DNA from: Mesorhizobium amorphae
Lineage (GTDB): Bacteria > Pseudomonadota > Alphaproteobacteria > Rhizobiales > Rhizobiaceae
DNA length: 64,000 bases
Reading direction: 5' to 3'
Assembly (NCBI RefSeq): GCF_014843845.1
Contig: NZ_JHQS01000007.1
Location: forward strand, 124,001-188,000
The position numbers and the translations under genes are program-made. The number at the start of each line of letters is the position of its first letter. Within the stretch, counting starts at the first letter, position 1. Under the pieces are notes generated by a model that searched no databases, had not been told where the DNA came from, and worked only from the letters and a program-made list of their open reading frames with translations. Positions 49,903 to 59,859 of the stretch are shown here, piece by piece.

Positions 49903-51144
49903 CTATTGGAGAACCAGGTCGGCCTGCAGGGCGCCGGCCGACTTGATGCCTTGCAGGATGGCAATGATGCCGTCGGGCTTGACGCCGAGGCGGTTGAGGC
50001 CGGAAACCAGCGTTTCGAGGTTGGGCCCGTCGAGCACGGCGACGCGCGCGTCCGGCCGGGTGGCCTCGATGGCGGTGAAGGGCTCGACCGCGGTCTCGCC
50101 CTTGGAGAAAGGCTCGGGCTGAACGACCCTCGGCGCCTCGGTGATGCGCACGGTGAGCGTGCCGTGGCTGATGGCGACCCGCGAGATCTTGACGTCGTTG
50201 CCGATGACGATGGTGCCGGTGCGCTCGTCGATGACGACGCGGGCCGGTGTGTCCGATTCGACGACCAGATTTTCGATCTCGGCGTAGAAGCGCGCCGCCG
50301 AAACGTTCTTCGGCCTTCTGATCTGCACCGTGCGGGCGTCGCGTTCGGCGGCCACGCGCATGCCGAAACGCTGCGCGGTGTAGTCATTGATGGCGTCGGC
50401 GATGCGAATGGCGGTGGAGAAATCGGGGTTGCGCAGTTGCAGAGTGAGCACGGCCTGGTCGTCGAACTCGGCCTGCACCGAACGCTCGACGATGGCACCG
50501 TTCGGCACCCGTCCGGCGGTCGGCACGCCTTGTGTCAGCTGCTCGGCCTGGCCCTGGGCGGTGAAGCCCGAAACGATGACGGATCCCTGTCCGACGGCAT
50601 AGATCTCGCCGTCCGCGGCCTTCAGCGGCGTCATGATCAGCGTGCCGCCGGCCAGCGATGTCGCATCGCCCATCGAGGAGACGTCGATGTCGATGCGGGC
50701 CCCCGACTGGACGAAGGCCGGCATGTTGGCGGTGACGATGACGGCGGCGACGTTCTTGGCGCGGGCACTGCCGCCCTCGGTGGCGATGCCGAGGTTTTCC
50801 AGCATGGCGCGGATCGACTGTTCGGTGAAAGGCGAATTGCGCAGGCTGTCGCCCGATCCGGCCAGGCCAATGACCAGACCGTAGCCGACAAGCTGGTTGT
50901 CGCGCGCGCTCTGCAGCTGGGCGATGTCCTTGATGCGCGACGCCACCTGACCCGGTGGCAGCGAGCTCGGCCCGTTCGACACCCGGAACATACGGCTGGT
51001 GGTGGCCGGGTCGTATTCCGGATCGTTGTAGACGCCGCCGTTCCTGGCGGCGAGCTCGCGCTTGGCCTTGGGGGTTAGCCCGTCGGCCAGTGCCGGCTGC
51101 AGGCCGAGAACGGCCGCCAGCAATAAGGCAAGTCCGCGCGTCAT
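49903..51144 (-). CDS. flgI: Flagellar P-ring protein FlgI
   Basis: A 413-residue periplasmic P-ring subunit. Signal peptide LALLLAAVLGLQPALA, then SRIKDIAQLQSARDNQLVGYGLVIGLAGSGDSLRNSPFTEQSIRAMLENLGI, the FlgI hallmark near the mature start, and PFTAIEATRPDARVAVLDGPNLETLVSGLNRLGVKPDGIIAILQGIKSAGALQADLVLQ at the end. Extra residues after the signal (DGLTPKAKRELAARNGG) are a rhizobial feature. It is coupled to flgA by ATGA overlap. Confidence 0.96.
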   Translation of the reverse strand: MTRGLALLLAAVLGLQPALADGLTPKAKRELAARNGGVYNDPEYDPATTSRMFRVSNGPSSLPPGQVASRIKDIAQLQSARDNQLVGYGLVIGLAGSGDSLRNSPFTEQSIRAMLENLGIATEGGSARAKNVAAVIVTANMPAFVQSGARIDIDVSSMGDATSLAGGTLIMTPLKAADGEIYAVGQGSVIVSGFTAQGQAEQLTQGVPTAGRVPNGAIVERSVQAEFDDQAVLTLQLRNPDFSTAIRIADAINDYTAQRFGMRVAAERDARTVQIRRPKNVSAARFYAEIENLVVESDTPARVVIDERTGTIVIGNDVKISRVAISHGTLTVRITEAPRVVQPEPFSKGETAVEPFTAIEATRPDARVAVLDGPNLETLVSGLNRLGVKPDGIIAILQGIKSAGALQADLVLQ

Positions 51145-51668
51145 GTAGCGCTGACCCTGATGGTCCCGTCGGCCATCACCGTACCTGAGACGATTTTGCC
51201 GCTGTCGACGTTACGGACCTTGACCAGGTCGCCGGCAGCACCTGGCTGCAAGGAAACGCCCGAAGCCGAGATGGTCAGTGCGCCGGCGGTGAAATAGATC
51301 TGCACGGCAGCGCCCTGCTCGACCAGCCAGGCGTCGCGGACGGCGGCGGTGGGAATGTAACGGCCGGGCAGCAGCGTGCGCTTGGCAACCTTGCCCTGAA
51401 GCTCCTCGGCCCGCGTGGCGACCGCATCGGGCTTGTGCTTGCCCGGCAGCAGCGTCACCTGCTTCAGGGCGCCAAGCTCGACCGTCTCGCCCGGATAGAT
51501 CACCCGGTTGGGGATCAGCACGACTTCGCTGACGGCCTGGTTGCTGGCGATCTGATTGGCCGACTGATTTGCTGACTCCTGGGCTACAGCGGGCACGCCG
51601 CCGGCCACCAGCGCCAGGATCAGCGCGGTGCGGAGGAATGCGGAGCGGGAGGTCGGCGAGGCCATCAT
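51141..51668 (-). CDS. flgA: P-ring assembly chaperone FlgA
   Basis: A 175-residue periplasmic protein with signal peptide (about 1-30, ALILALVAGGVPAVAQ) and an SAF-type domain: VVLIPNRVIYPGETVELGALKQVTLLP, AKRTLLPGRYIPTAAVRDAWLVEQGAAVQIYFTAGALTISASGVSLQPGAAGDLVKVRNVDSGKIVSGTVM. This is the FlgA signature; FlgA helps P-ring assembly. Two ATGs in tandem (51668 and 51665) are possible starts. It follows flgG by 3 bases. Confidence 0.92.
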   Translation of the reverse strand: MMASPTSRSAFLRTALILALVAGGVPAVAQESANQSANQIASNQAVSEVVLIPNRVIYPGETVELGALKQVTLLPGKHKPDAVATRAEELQGKVAKRTLLPGRYIPTAAVRDAWLVEQGAAVQIYFTAGALTISASGVSLQPGAAGDLVKVRNVDSGKIVSGTVMADGTIRVSAT

Positions 51669-51671
51669 CCG

Positions 51672-52460
51672 TTACCTGATGTTCTTGGACACCACCGAGG
51701 CCATGTCGTCGGCCGCCTGGATGACCTTCGAGTTCATCTCGTAGGCGCGCTGCGCCGAGATCAGTTCGGTGATTTCCTTGACCGGATCGACATTGGACGC
51801 CTCGAGATAGCCCTGCTCGACCGTAGCGAAACCCGGGTCGCCGGGCACGCCGACATTGGCCGGGCCCGAAGCCGCAGTCTCCTGGAACAGATTGTCGCCG
51901 AGTGGTGCGAGGCCGGCCTCGTTGGCGAAGTTGGCGAGCTGGAGCTGGCCGAGAAGCTGGAGATCGGTCTGGCCATCGATGCGGGCGAAGATCTGGCCCG
52001 TCTTGTTGACGATGACCTCGACCGCATCGGCAGGCACGGTGATGGCCGGGACGACATTGGCGCCGTCGACAGTCACCAGCTGTCCCGTAGCGTTGGTGTT
52101 GAAGGCGCCGGCGCGGCTGTAGAGCGTGCCGCCGTCGGCACCCTCGATCTGGAACCAGCCCCTGCCGGTCAGCGCCATGTCGAAGCTGTTGCCGGTGCTG
52201 GTCAATTCGCCCTGGGTGTGAACGTTGCGGACGGCCGTCGTCTTGACGCCGAGACCGATCGAGACGCCTTCCGGCACCAGCGAGGTGTTGGCGCGGTTGG
52301 GCACGCCCTGCGTGCGGTCGACCTGATAGAGCAGGTCGGAGAATTCGGCCCGGGCGCGCTTGTAGCCGGTGGTGTTGATGTTGGCGATGTTGTTGGCGAT
52401 GACTTCCAGATTGGTCTGCTGGGCGTTCATGCCGGTGGCGGCGATGGCGAGTGCTTTCAT
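51672..52460 (-). CDS. flgG: Flagellar distal rod protein FlgG
   Basis: A 262-residue protein. [46 protein letters not shown] is the rod/hook N-domain, [22 protein letters not shown] the central FlgG motif and [51 protein letters not shown] the C-domain. Distal rod, exported. 9 bases after fliE. Confidence 0.96.
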   Translation of the reverse strand: MKALAIAATGMNAQQTNLEVIANNIANINTTGYKRARAEFSDLLYQVDRTQGVPNRANTSLVPEGVSIGLGVKTTAVRNVHTQGELTSTGNSFDMALTGRGWFQIEGADGGTLYSRAGAFNTNATGQLVTVDGANVVPAITVPADAVEVIVNKTGQIFARIDGQTDLQLLGQLQLANFANEAGLAPLGDNLFQETAASGPANVGVPGDPGFATVEQGYLEASNVDPVKEITELISAQRAYEMNSKVIQAADDMASVVSKNIR

Positions 52461-52469
52461 GATGCGCTC

Positions 52470-52805
52470 CTAAATGCCCATGCGGCTGACTTCGAGATAG
52501 GCCGAGACGACCTTGTCGCGGATCGCGACCGCCGTCTGCAGGGCCTGCTGGGCACTCATGACGGCGTCGACGACCTGGCGCGTATCGGCGTCGCCGCTGA
52601 GCGCCTTGATCGATACCTGCTCGGCATTCTGCAAGGTGTTGACGGTCTTCGACGCAGCCTGGCTCAGCGCCTCGGCAAAGGACGTACCGACATTCTCCGT
52701 GGCCTGCGGCGACACGATGCCTTGGAACAGCCCTGTCGCCCCTTCGGCGCCTTCGGTCACCGGTTTGAGCTGAAGTGCGCCAATGTTGCCGATGCCGCTG
52801 ATCAT
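52470..52805 (-). CDS. fliE: Flagellar basal body protein FliE
   Basis: A 111-residue protein with the FliE pattern SFAEALSQAASKTVNTLQNAEQVSIKALSGDADTRQVVDAVMSAQQALQTAVAIRDKVVSAYLEVSRMGI, ending in the conserved ..YxExxRMxI. It joins the MS ring to the rod. The ATG overlaps the flgC stop by one base. Confidence 0.95.
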   Translation of the reverse strand: MISGIGNIGALQLKPVTEGAEGATGLFQGIVSPQATENVGTSFAEALSQAASKTVNTLQNAEQVSIKALSGDADTRQVVDAVMSAQQALQTAVAIRDKVVSAYLEVSRMGI

Positions 52806-53221
52806 TACTGGTTCCTCATCAGGTCGATGGTCATGGAAATCAGGTCGCGCGCCTGCTTGATGACCTGAAGATTGGCCTCATAGGAGCGGTTGGCCTCGCT
52901 CATGTCGGCCATTTCGATCAGCACGTTGACGTTGGGCATCTTGACGTAGCCCTTGTCGTCGGCGGCTTCGTTGCCAGGCTGGAATTCAACGGGAAAATCC
53001 GAGGGGTCGCGGGCGATCGAGTTGACCTCGACGAGCGAGCCGCCGGATGAGCGGTCGAGCTCGGAGGCAAAGCTGATGGTCTTGCGGCGATAAGGATCGG
53101 AGCCCGGAGTCGTGCCCGTCGACTGGGCGTTGGCGAGGTTTTCCGAGACCACGCGCAGACGCTCCGACTGGGCGCCGAGGCCGGATGCGGCGACTTTGAG
53201 GGCTGCGGTCAGCGCGTCCAT
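52805..53221 (-). CDS. flgC: Flagellar proximal rod protein FlgC
   Basis: A 138-residue protein. [51 protein letters not shown] at the N-terminus and [46 protein letters not shown] at the C-terminus are typical of FlgC, including the P-N-V-N motif. Exported rod protein, 1 base after flgB. Confidence 0.95.
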   Translation of the reverse strand: MDALTAALKVAASGLGAQSERLRVVSENLANAQSTGTTPGSDPYRRKTISFASELDRSSGGSLVEVNSIARDPSDFPVEFQPGNEAADDKGYVKMPNVNVLIEMADMSEANRSYEANLQVIKQARDLISMTIDLMRNQ

Positions 53222-53222
53222 G

Positions 53223-53603
53223 TCAGCTCTTCACCGCCATCATCATCATGGAATGGAAGGCCTTGACGATCGCAGTGTTCAGCTCGAAGGAGCGGCGGAC
53301 TTCACCGGCCTTCATCAGCTCGTCTTCCAGCGCCACCGTATTCTTCGACGGCATGATCGACCCGGTGGTTTCCTCCGGCTTGACGGTGAAGCCGGCATTG
53401 GTCGCCTCGGTGCCGAGGTGGCCGGCTTGGGTGGCCTGCAGCGACACCGCCGTGCGGTCGAGGACCTTTTCGAAAGGCTCGACATCGCCTGCGGTGTAGC
53501 CCGGCGTGTTGGCGTTGGCGATGTTGGAGGCAATGGCGGACTGGCGCACGGCCAGCCACTGCGACTGCTTGGTGGCAAGATCGAAAAGGTTGACGGGCTC
53601 CAT
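53223..53603 (-). CDS. flgB: Flagellar proximal rod protein FlgB
   Basis: A 126-residue protein, [48 protein letters not shown], with the C-terminal [34 protein letters not shown]. The ATG at 53603 was preferred over an upstream one because GGAGA lies 5-10 bases before it. It is the first rod gene of this sub-operon; 94 bases separate it from the unknown gene upstream. Confidence 0.94.
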   Translation of the reverse strand: MEPVNLFDLATKQSQWLAVRQSAIASNIANANTPGYTAGDVEPFEKVLDRTAVSLQATQAGHLGTEATNAGFTVKPEETTGSIMPSKNTVALEDELMKAGEVRRSFELNTAIVKAFHSMMMMAVKS

Positions 53604-53697
53604 GGGAATCTCCGGGCGGGTACGCACAAGACTAGGCTGCCAGTCTTGCGCGGACCTTGCGCTGAGCCTGCGTCAGCAGGGCGTGGCCCTGACGCGG

Positions 53698-54498
53698 CTA
53701 TTTGGAGAGCTCGATCACCTGGTCGGTGCTGGTGACCATGACCCATTTGCCGCCGCGCTGCTCGATCGACGAGACGCGGCTGGAATCCGGCAGCACCGAA
53801 CCGCGCTGGACGATCCACAGGCCGGCGTCGTCCTCGATCATGGCGCGGCCGTTGGCGACGTGCACCATGCGGAATTTGCCGGCATCGGCCGGGAAGGGCT
53901 GCTGCTCGAGACCAGGCGCCTGGTCGGGATCCTCGGTCTGGTCGGGCAAGGTGCCGGTGGCGAACAGGTCGACATCGGGGGGGACATCCTTGGCCGTCAA
54001 CGGCGCACCGCGATTTTCCAGCTGCGAGCCGCCGCTGACACGACCGGCATTGGTGCCGCTGCCGCCGAAGTTGAGCGCCTGCACGCCGAACTGTTCCTGG
54101 TTGAAGAAGATGTACCAGGGAAACAGTGCGCAGATCAGGCCGAGCGTGATGCCAAGGGCCGCGACGACAAAGTCGCTGCGCCGGTCGGGCTTCTTTCCCA
54201 ATCGGGGAAATTCCACCTTTGGCGGTTGCGGCCATTCGGTGCTCGGAAACAGCCCGTCGATGACCGAGTCGCGGCTGGCCTCTGTCATCTCGACAGCCTC
54301 GGCCTGGGGACCCCTAGGGAGGGGGGGCTTGCCAGCCCTGGCCAGTGCAGCCTCGGCTTTGGCAACCCAGGCCCTGGCAGAAAGTGCCTTGGCAATTCTC
54401 GCTTCGTCAGCCCTGGCCTGTTCCTTGGCGTTGGCCTCGGCGATCATCTCGCGCAAGATGCGCTCGGTGTATTGACGCTCACTCTCCTGCATCGCCAT
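53698..54498 (-). CDS. Conserved membrane protein of the flagellar locus, unknown role
   Basis: A 266-residue protein not assigned to a named family. An Ala/Glu-rich helical cytoplasmic N-terminus (about 1-55), one membrane helix (about 108-130, FVVAALGITLGLICALFPWYIFFN) and a periplasmic part (about 135-266) with FGVQALNFGGSG and RMVHVANGRAMIEDDAGLWIVQRGSVLPDSSRVSSIEQRGGKWVMVTS; the latter resembles a small beta-rich domain. It lies between fliI and flgB, overlapping fliI by 20 bases, in the same place as an uncharacterised gene of other rhizobia. A role in the basal body is inferred from position only. Confidence 0.75.
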   Translation of the reverse strand: MAMQESERQYTERILREMIAEANAKEQARADEARIAKALSARAWVAKAEAALARAGKPPLPRGPQAEAVEMTEASRDSVIDGLFPSTEWPQPPKVEFPRLGKKPDRRSDFVVAALGITLGLICALFPWYIFFNQEQFGVQALNFGGSGTNAGRVSGGSQLENRGAPLTAKDVPPDVDLFATGTLPDQTEDPDQAPGLEQQPFPADAGKFRMVHVANGRAMIEDDAGLWIVQRGSVLPDSSRVSSIEQRGGKWVMVTSTDQVIELSK

Positions 54499-55900
54499 TC
54501 TGCTTTCCCTTCAGGTGGCGGGCGAGATCGGCGAACGGATCGACCGACGCGCGGTCCCTTGGCGACTGCGTCAGCGCCTCGTAGATCAGCGGCACCTGGC
54601 GCACGGCGATGTCGAGCTCGGCATCGGCGCCGCCCTGATAGGCGCCGAGCAGACGGATGTCGCGCGTGTCCTCGAAGCGCGAGATCATCGACTTCAGCCG
54701 GGTCACCAGCATGCGCTGCTCGGGGCTCCATGCCTTGTCGGCCAATCGCGAGATCGACGATAGTGGATTGACCGGCGGATAACGTCCCTGTTCGGCGATC
54801 GCGCGGTCGAGCACGACATGGCCGTCGAGGATGCCGCGCACCGAATCGGCGACCGGATCATTGTGGTCGTCGCCGTCGACCAGCACCGAGATGATGGCGG
54901 TGATCGACCCCTTGCCTTGGACCCCCGGGCCCTCGATGCCGGGTCCGGCCCGCTCGAGCAGCTTGGGCAGATCGGTGAACACCGAGGCCGGGTAGCCACG
55001 CGCGACTGGCGGCTCGCCGGTCCCCGTCGCCACCTCGCGCAGCGCATGGGCGAAGCGGGTGATCGAATCGAGCACCAGAAGCACGCGATGGCCCTGGTCG
55101 CGAAAATGCTCGGCGACGCGCATGGCGGTGTCGGGTGCGCGCCGGCGCATCATCGCGCTCTCGTCGCTGGTGGCGACGACGGCCACGGTCTTGGCCATGC
55201 TTTCGGCGCCGATCGTGTCCTCGAGGAATTCGCGCACCTCGCGCCCGCGTTCGCCGATGAGCGCCACGACGACCGTATCGAAGGCATCGGCGCCAGCGAG
55301 CATCGCCAGCAGCGTCGACTTGCCGACGCCCGATCCGGCAAAGACGCCGAGACGCTGGCCGAAGCAGAGCGGGGTGAAGATGTCGATGACCCGAACGCCG
55401 GTCATGAAAGCGGTGCCGACGCGCTGCCGCGCCATGGCGCCCGGTGTCGTCGTGCCTTCCCCCACGGCGACGCCCGATCTCACCAGCGGCGGACCGCCGT
55501 CGATGACGCGGGTGAGCGCGTCGATGGCACGTCCGCGCCACGAGGCGTGCGGCGTCACCGTCAGCGGGCCGCGCCGGAACACGGCGTCGCCGATGCCGGC
55601 ATCGGCGCTGCGTTCGAAAGGCGCCACGACGACCTCGTCGCGACCGATCTTGACGATTTCGCCACGGCGCGTGCCGGCATGGCCGCGCTGCTCGACGATG
55701 TCGCCCAGCCTGGCGATGCCAGACAGGCCGCGCACCTTGTAATGGGTCGGCGAGATTTCGGCGACGCGGCCGCCGCGCCGCAGTGACGCATCTGGGTCAT
55801 CGAACCGGCGCCAGATATGCTCCAGCGCCGCCAGCCGGTCTTGCGGCGCGGCGTCGGGCTGCTTTTCCAGGGGGCGTATCGAGGGCAGGCCGGTCGACAT
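54479..55900 (-). CDS. fliI: Flagellum-specific ATPase FliI
   Basis: A 473-residue export ATPase of the F1-beta/SctN family. Walker A is GSGVGKST (189-196), Walker B VLLVLDSITRFAHA, and the arginine region EVATGTGEPPVARGYPASVFTDLPKLLERAG is typical. It energises flagellar export with FliH and FliJ. It starts 4 bases after flgF and its 3' end overlaps the next gene. N-terminal part contains the flagellar IARLGDIVE box. Confidence 0.97.
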   Translation of the reverse strand: MSTGLPSIRPLEKQPDAAPQDRLAALEHIWRRFDDPDASLRRGGRVAEISPTHYKVRGLSGIARLGDIVEQRGHAGTRRGEIVKIGRDEVVVAPFERSADAGIGDAVFRRGPLTVTPHASWRGRAIDALTRVIDGGPPLVRSGVAVGEGTTTPGAMARQRVGTAFMTGVRVIDIFTPLCFGQRLGVFAGSGVGKSTLLAMLAGADAFDTVVVALIGERGREVREFLEDTIGAESMAKTVAVVATSDESAMMRRRAPDTAMRVAEHFRDQGHRVLLVLDSITRFAHALREVATGTGEPPVARGYPASVFTDLPKLLERAGPGIEGPGVQGKGSITAIISVLVDGDDHNDPVADSVRGILDGHVVLDRAIAEQGRYPPVNPLSSISRLADKAWSPEQRMLVTRLKSMISRFEDTRDIRLLGAYQGGADAELDIAVRQVPLIYEALTQSPRDRASVDPFADLARHLKGKQNGDAGE

Positions 55901-55904
55901 GCCG

Positions 55905-56627
55905 CTACTTGGAGCCGAGCGTCTTGATCGCGTCGTCGGTGGTCGTATTGGCCTGGCGTATCAGCGCCGCGGTGTTCTCGAAAGCGCGCTGGACCATGAT
56001 CAACCGGGTCATTTCCAGCACCGGATTGACATTGGATTCCTCCAGGAACCCTTGCGCGACACCAACATCGGAGCGGTCGGTGACCGGCTCGGGCGTACGC
56101 GCTGGAACGATGCCCGAATTGCCGTAGCGGACAAAGTTCTGTCCGGGGTCGAAATCGTAGAGACCGATGGCGCCGACGAGCTGATCGCTCTGGCGCAGCG
56201 AGCCGTCGGCACCGGCCTTGGGTGGGCCGTTGCGGGGGTCGAGCTGGATCGGCGCGCCGCCGCTGTCGAGCACTGGATGGCCTTCGATCGACATCAGTTC
56301 GCCGGCATCGTTCATCGAGAAGCGGCCGTCGCGTGTCATCACCGTGCCGACGGGCGTCTCGATGGCGAACCAGGCGTCACCCTGGATGGCAAAGTCGAAG
56401 GGATTGCCGGTCTCGGTCATCGAGCCATGCGCATTGGAAAGATAGGTGTTGCCGGAAGAGGCGAAAGAGACGGACCTTGGCCCGGTGCCGGAGACGACGT
56501 CCTCGAACTTCACGCCGGTAGCGCGAAAGCCGATGGTCGAGGCGTTGGCGACATTGTCGGCGATGGTGTCGAGCCGGCGCTCGAGCGCGATCTGCGACGA
56601 CAGGGCTACGTAGAGGCTGTCCTGCAT
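55905..56627 (-). CDS. flgF: Flagellar proximal rod protein FlgF
   Basis: A 240-residue protein: MQDSLYVALSSQIALERRLDTIADNVANASTIGFRATGVKFEDVV (rod/hook N-domain), FAIQGDAWFAIETPVGTVMTRDGRFSMN (FlgF/G central motif) and GFLEESNVNPVLEMTRLIMVQRAFENTAALIRQANTTTDDAIKTLGSK (C-domain). It is placed between DUF1217 (7 bases) and fliI (4 bases). Confidence 0.95.
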   Translation of the reverse strand: MQDSLYVALSSQIALERRLDTIADNVANASTIGFRATGVKFEDVVSGTGPRSVSFASSGNTYLSNAHGSMTETGNPFDFAIQGDAWFAIETPVGTVMTRDGRFSMNDAGELMSIEGHPVLDSGGAPIQLDPRNGPPKAGADGSLRQSDQLVGAIGLYDFDPGQNFVRYGNSGIVPARTPEPVTDRSDVGVAQGFLEESNVNPVLEMTRLIMVQRAFENTAALIRQANTTTDDAIKTLGSK

Positions 56628-56634
56628 GGTGTTC

Positions 56635-57411
56635 TCAGAACCTCAGTTTCTGCATGGCCATCATTAGATCGGTAGATATGCCGACTGTGGTCGGCTGGGC
56701 GAAAAGCACGCTGACCGATGTCTGCGCCGTCGAGGTCGGGTTGTTGATCTCCCACATGCTGGTGAAGCGGGTGAGGAACTTGCTCAGCTTTTCGGGGTCG
56801 GTGAAATCGGCGATGTCGAGCTTCTGCTCGAACGCCTGCGCCTGCTTGTCGATGTCGGCGGAGGCGAAGGAATCCGGCAGGCCGAGCGCGGTGCGGACCA
56901 CGCTGGAGAGTGCCGTGTCGGCAAGTACGTCGTACCAGCTGGTGATGCTCGACGCCTTGCGGTCGAAGTACAACGCCAGCCGCACGCCTTCATTGGTCTC
57001 GCCGGCGTTTTCCTCCAGCGTCTGGCGCATGTATTTGTCGACCGTGTCCTGCTGGGCGGCGGGGAACAGCGTGGCGGTCTCGCCATAGGCGGCGAAATTG
57101 AACGCCTTGACGAAGGCGGCGTAGCGCTTGTCGGTCAGTTTGTTGGCGAAGCTGTCCTCGTCCGAGACGCCTTCCTTCAGTGCCTTGACCATGAAAGCCT
57201 TGGCGTAGGCCATGTCGCCGAGGCCGTATGCCTTCATGGCATAGGTGAACAGGCGTGTGTCCTTGACGAAATCGTCGATGGTTTTGACGTTGCCGATATT
57301 GGCAAGATAATAGTCGGTGTCGCGCTTCACGACAGGCTGCGCCTCGACCTGGTCGAGTGACTTGGTGATGTCCTTGGTGATGAGCTGATAGCTCGTATAA
57401 GTGTCCAACAC
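56635..57411 (-). CDS. DUF1217 flagellar-locus protein
   Basis: A 258-residue protein of the DUF1217 family: [78 protein letters not shown], then a helical core ending [20 protein letters not shown]1217 genes are confined to flagellar loci of rhizobia and relatives; the function is unknown. Start is GTG at 57411 with GGAGG 6 bases upstream. It begins the leftward operon and is divergent from motA over 154 bases. No membrane helix or signal is seen; the RxYxF...[27 protein letters not shown] segment is well conserved. Confidence 0.87.
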   Translation of the reverse strand: MLDTYTSYQLITKDITKSLDQVEAQPVVKRDTDYYLANIGNVKTIDDFVKDTRLFTYAMKAYGLGDMAYAKAFMVKALKEGVSDEDSFANKLTDKRYAAFVKAFNFAAYGETATLFPAAQQDTVDKYMRQTLEENAGETNEGVRLALYFDRKASSITSWYDVLADTALSSVVRTALGLPDSFASADIDKQAQAFEQKLDIADFTDPEKLSKFLTRFTSMWEINNPTSTAQTSVSVLFAQPTTVGISTDLMMAMQKLRF

Positions 57412-57565
57412 GCTGCGCCTCCGGCCGAAGCTATGTCAGGACAATATCCTCCCTTCCTTGCGCGAAGCTGAATCCGTGTCGGGACATGTTTCGCGACGAT
57501 TCAAGCCTCACACAAGGCACGGGGATTATCCGTTGATCCTGAAGCGACATGCGGAAGGATCTTGC
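57412..57565. promoter_or_regulatory. Divergent promoter region motA / DUF1217
   Basis: A 154-base intergenic region between divergent flagellar operons. It must hold both promoters; no clear consensus boxes were identified by eye. In Sinorhizobium such regions are Rem targets. Confidence 0.4.
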
Positions 57566-58441
57566 GTGGGCATTCTGATTGGACTGGTGGTGACGCTCGG
57601 CTGCGTTCTCGGCGGCTTCATGGCCATGGGCGGCCATCTTCACGTGCTGATGCAGCCATGGGAAGCGGTGATCATCTGCGGTGCGGCGCTTGGCACGTTC
57701 CTCGTGGCCAACCCGATGAAGACCGTCAAGGATACCGGCAAAGGCATTCTCGAAGCCTTCAAGCAGGCGGTGCCGAAGGAGCGGGACTATCTTGAAACGC
57801 TCGGCGTACTGCACAGCCTGATGCGCGAGCTACGGTCCAAGTCGCGCAGCGAGGTCGAGGCGCATATCGACAATCCGGAGGAATCGGCGATCTTCCAGGC
57901 ATTCCCGACGGTGCTGCACAACCATGACCTGACGCATTTCATCTGCGACTACTGCCGCATCATCATCATCGGCAATGCGCGCTCGCATGAGATCGAGGCG
58001 CTGATGGACGAGGAGATACACACCATCAAGGCCGACAAGATGAAGGCCTATCATGCCCTGGTGGCGGTGGGTGACGGCCTGCCTGCGCTTGGCATCGTGG
58101 CCGCCGTGCTCGGCGTGGTCAAGGCAATGGGCGCGCTCGACCAGTCGCCGGAAATCCTCGGCGGCCTGATCGGCGCAGCACTTGTCGGAACCTTCCTCGG
58201 CATCTTCCTGTCCTATGCTCTGGTCGGGCCGGTCGCCACCAAGATCAAGACCGTGCGCGAGAAGCGGAACCGGCTCTATATCATCGTCAAGCAGACCTTG
58301 CTGGCCTATATGAACGGCGCCCTGCCGCAGGTCGCGATCGAGTTCGGGCGCAAGACCATCTCGTCTTACGAGCGGCCGACGATCGACGCCGTCGAGCAGA
58401 GCACGATGAACACCGGCACGGCCGAGAAGAAAGCGGCCTGA
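57566..58441 (+). CDS. motA: Flagellar motor stator protein MotA
   Basis: A 291-residue stator with four membrane helices: [51 protein letters not shown] (TM1-2) and [59 protein letters not shown] (TM3-4). NPxxVKD and the charged cytoplasmic loop with [16 protein letters not shown] are typical. GTG at 57566 is the start; GGAAGGA lies 6 bases upstream; conserved sequence begins here. With MotB it forms the proton-driven stator. Confidence 0.96.
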   Translation: MGILIGLVVTLGCVLGGFMAMGGHLHVLMQPWEAVIICGAALGTFLVANPMKTVKDTGKGILEAFKQAVPKERDYLETLGVLHSLMRELRSKSRSEVEAHIDNPEESAIFQAFPTVLHNHDLTHFICDYCRIIIIGNARSHEIEALMDEEIHTIKADKMKAYHALVAVGDGLPALGIVAAVLGVVKAMGALDQSPEILGGLIGAALVGTFLGIFLSYALVGPVATKIKTVREKRNRLYIIVKQTLLAYMNGALPQVAIEFGRKTISSYERPTIDAVEQSTMNTGTAEKKAA

Positions 58442-58472
58442 GCATGCGCAGCGACAGAGGCCGTTCGTCGTC

Positions 58473-59408
58473 ATGACCAGCCCAGGCAGTCCGTCCGAGA
58501 CCCGTTCCTTGATCATCGAGCGTCTGGTCGGCGACAGCGGCGAAGCCGCCCATGTCATTGGCGCCGGGCGCGGGATGGCCGAGCGCGCCGTACCGCTGCT
58601 GCAGAAGAGCCTCGCCGGTGAACTAGGCGCACCAGTCACCGTCGACCTGCGCGCGGTAGAGGTAAGCCGCGTACCCGACGCGCGCGCGTATGCCGGCGAC
58701 ACATTCGCCATGACCATCATTGCCTCGCCGACGTCCTCCGACGCCATGACGCTGGTGATCGATGCGCCTGCCATCGCGGTGATGGTCTGTGCGCTGTTCG
58801 GGGGTGATCCGGACCTGGCGGTTTCGCCGATCGAGCGTGAGCTGTCGCAGATCGAGACCGACGTGGCGACGATGGTGTTCCAGGAAGTGGCGCAGGCCTT
58901 GAACGGATCGGGCAGGCGCTCGCTCGACCTGCGGCTGCCGGTACAGCGCGCGATGTCCGGTGCGGAAGCCAAGCGGCGCGTGCTGCGCGACGGAGCGGCG
59001 GTTCGCATGGTCTTCGGCATCTCGACGCCGACCGATAGCGGCACGGTCACGGTGATGATCCCGCAACGCATCCTGCTGGCGACCCGTGGCGGCGCGGCCG
59101 GTGTCAATGACGACCAGACGACGGGGTCGGACTGGCGGGCGCGGTTCTCGGAAGAGGTGATGCGCTCGACGGTGACGCTGAAGGCGACCATGCCGCTCGC
59201 GCGGCTGACGCTTGGCGACCTCGCCAGCCTCGAGGTGGGGCAGATCATCGAATTCGAGGAGACCGCGCAATCGCAGGCGCGGCTCAGCGCACGCGACAAG
59301 ACGCTGTTCGTTTGCGAGTTCGGCAAGCTCGGCCAGAATTACACCGTTCGCGTCCGCCATCCCTACGATGCTGGGCAGGACTTCATCGATGGGCTGATGC
59401 CGGGCTGA
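58473..59408 (+). CDS. fliM: Flagellar switch protein FliM
   Basis: A 311-residue rhizobial FliM. Central CheC-like domain (about 65-220) and C-terminal SpoA domain (about 235-305, [31 protein letters not shown]). The N-terminal CheY-binding EIDALL motif of enterobacteria is not seen; divergence here is common in rhizobia. It forms the C-ring with FliN and FliG and receives CheY-P. It lies 31 bases after motA. Confidence 0.92.
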   Translation: MTSPGSPSETRSLIIERLVGDSGEAAHVIGAGRGMAERAVPLLQKSLAGELGAPVTVDLRAVEVSRVPDARAYAGDTFAMTIIASPTSSDAMTLVIDAPAIAVMVCALFGGDPDLAVSPIERELSQIETDVATMVFQEVAQALNGSGRRSLDLRLPVQRAMSGAEAKRRVLRDGAAVRMVFGISTPTDSGTVTVMIPQRILLATRGGAAGVNDDQTTGSDWRARFSEEVMRSTVTLKATMPLARLTLGDLASLEVGQIIEFEETAQSQARLSARDKTLFVCEFGKLGQNYTVRVRHPYDAGQDFIDGLMPG

Positions 59409-59442
59409 CGCCGGCAGGCTCGAGTTTTTTGGGAGACGATCA

Positions 59443-59829
59443 ATGGCCAAGACCAAGGTGGAAGCCGAACTCGACCAGCCGGACGAGCAACTCGACCGTG
59501 CCATCGAGGAATTGCGCGGCGTTCTCCAGGAAGAGGAGAAGCGTCCGGACGTTGCCTTCCGCGCGGCATCGGGCGCCAATTCGAACATCATCATGAGCAT
59601 CCCGGTCGATGTGCAGATCATCCTCGGCAGCACCGAAATGCCGGTGTCCGACCTGATGGCGTTGCAGAAGGGCTCGACGGTGGCGCTCAACCGGCGCATC
59701 GGCGAACCCGTCGACGTGGTGGTCAACGGCCGCAAGATCGCGCGCGGCGAGATCACCGTGCTCGAAAGCGACCCGTCGCGCTTCGGCATCAGGCTGACCG
59801 AAATCATCGCGGCTACGAAGAGTGCATAG
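59443..59829 (+). CDS. fliN: Flagellar switch protein FliN
   Basis: A 128-residue protein with the SpoA C-domain: [75 protein letters not shown]. The pattern is typical of FliN, the basal part of the C-ring. GGGAGA precedes the ATG at 59443. It is followed 30 bases later by fliG. Confidence 0.95.
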   Translation: MAKTKVEAELDQPDEQLDRAIEELRGVLQEEEKRPDVAFRAASGANSNIIMSIPVDVQIILGSTEMPVSDLMALQKGSTVALNRRIGEPVDVVVNGRKIARGEITVLESDPSRFGIRLTEIIAATKSA

Positions 59830-59859
59830 GATAACCGGCGTGTCGCAGGGACAGACAGC

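Noticed and set aside
49558..51078. 506-codon plus-strand open frame opposite motE/flgI
   Set aside because: Shadow of conserved flagellar genes, with no motif or ribosome-binding site.
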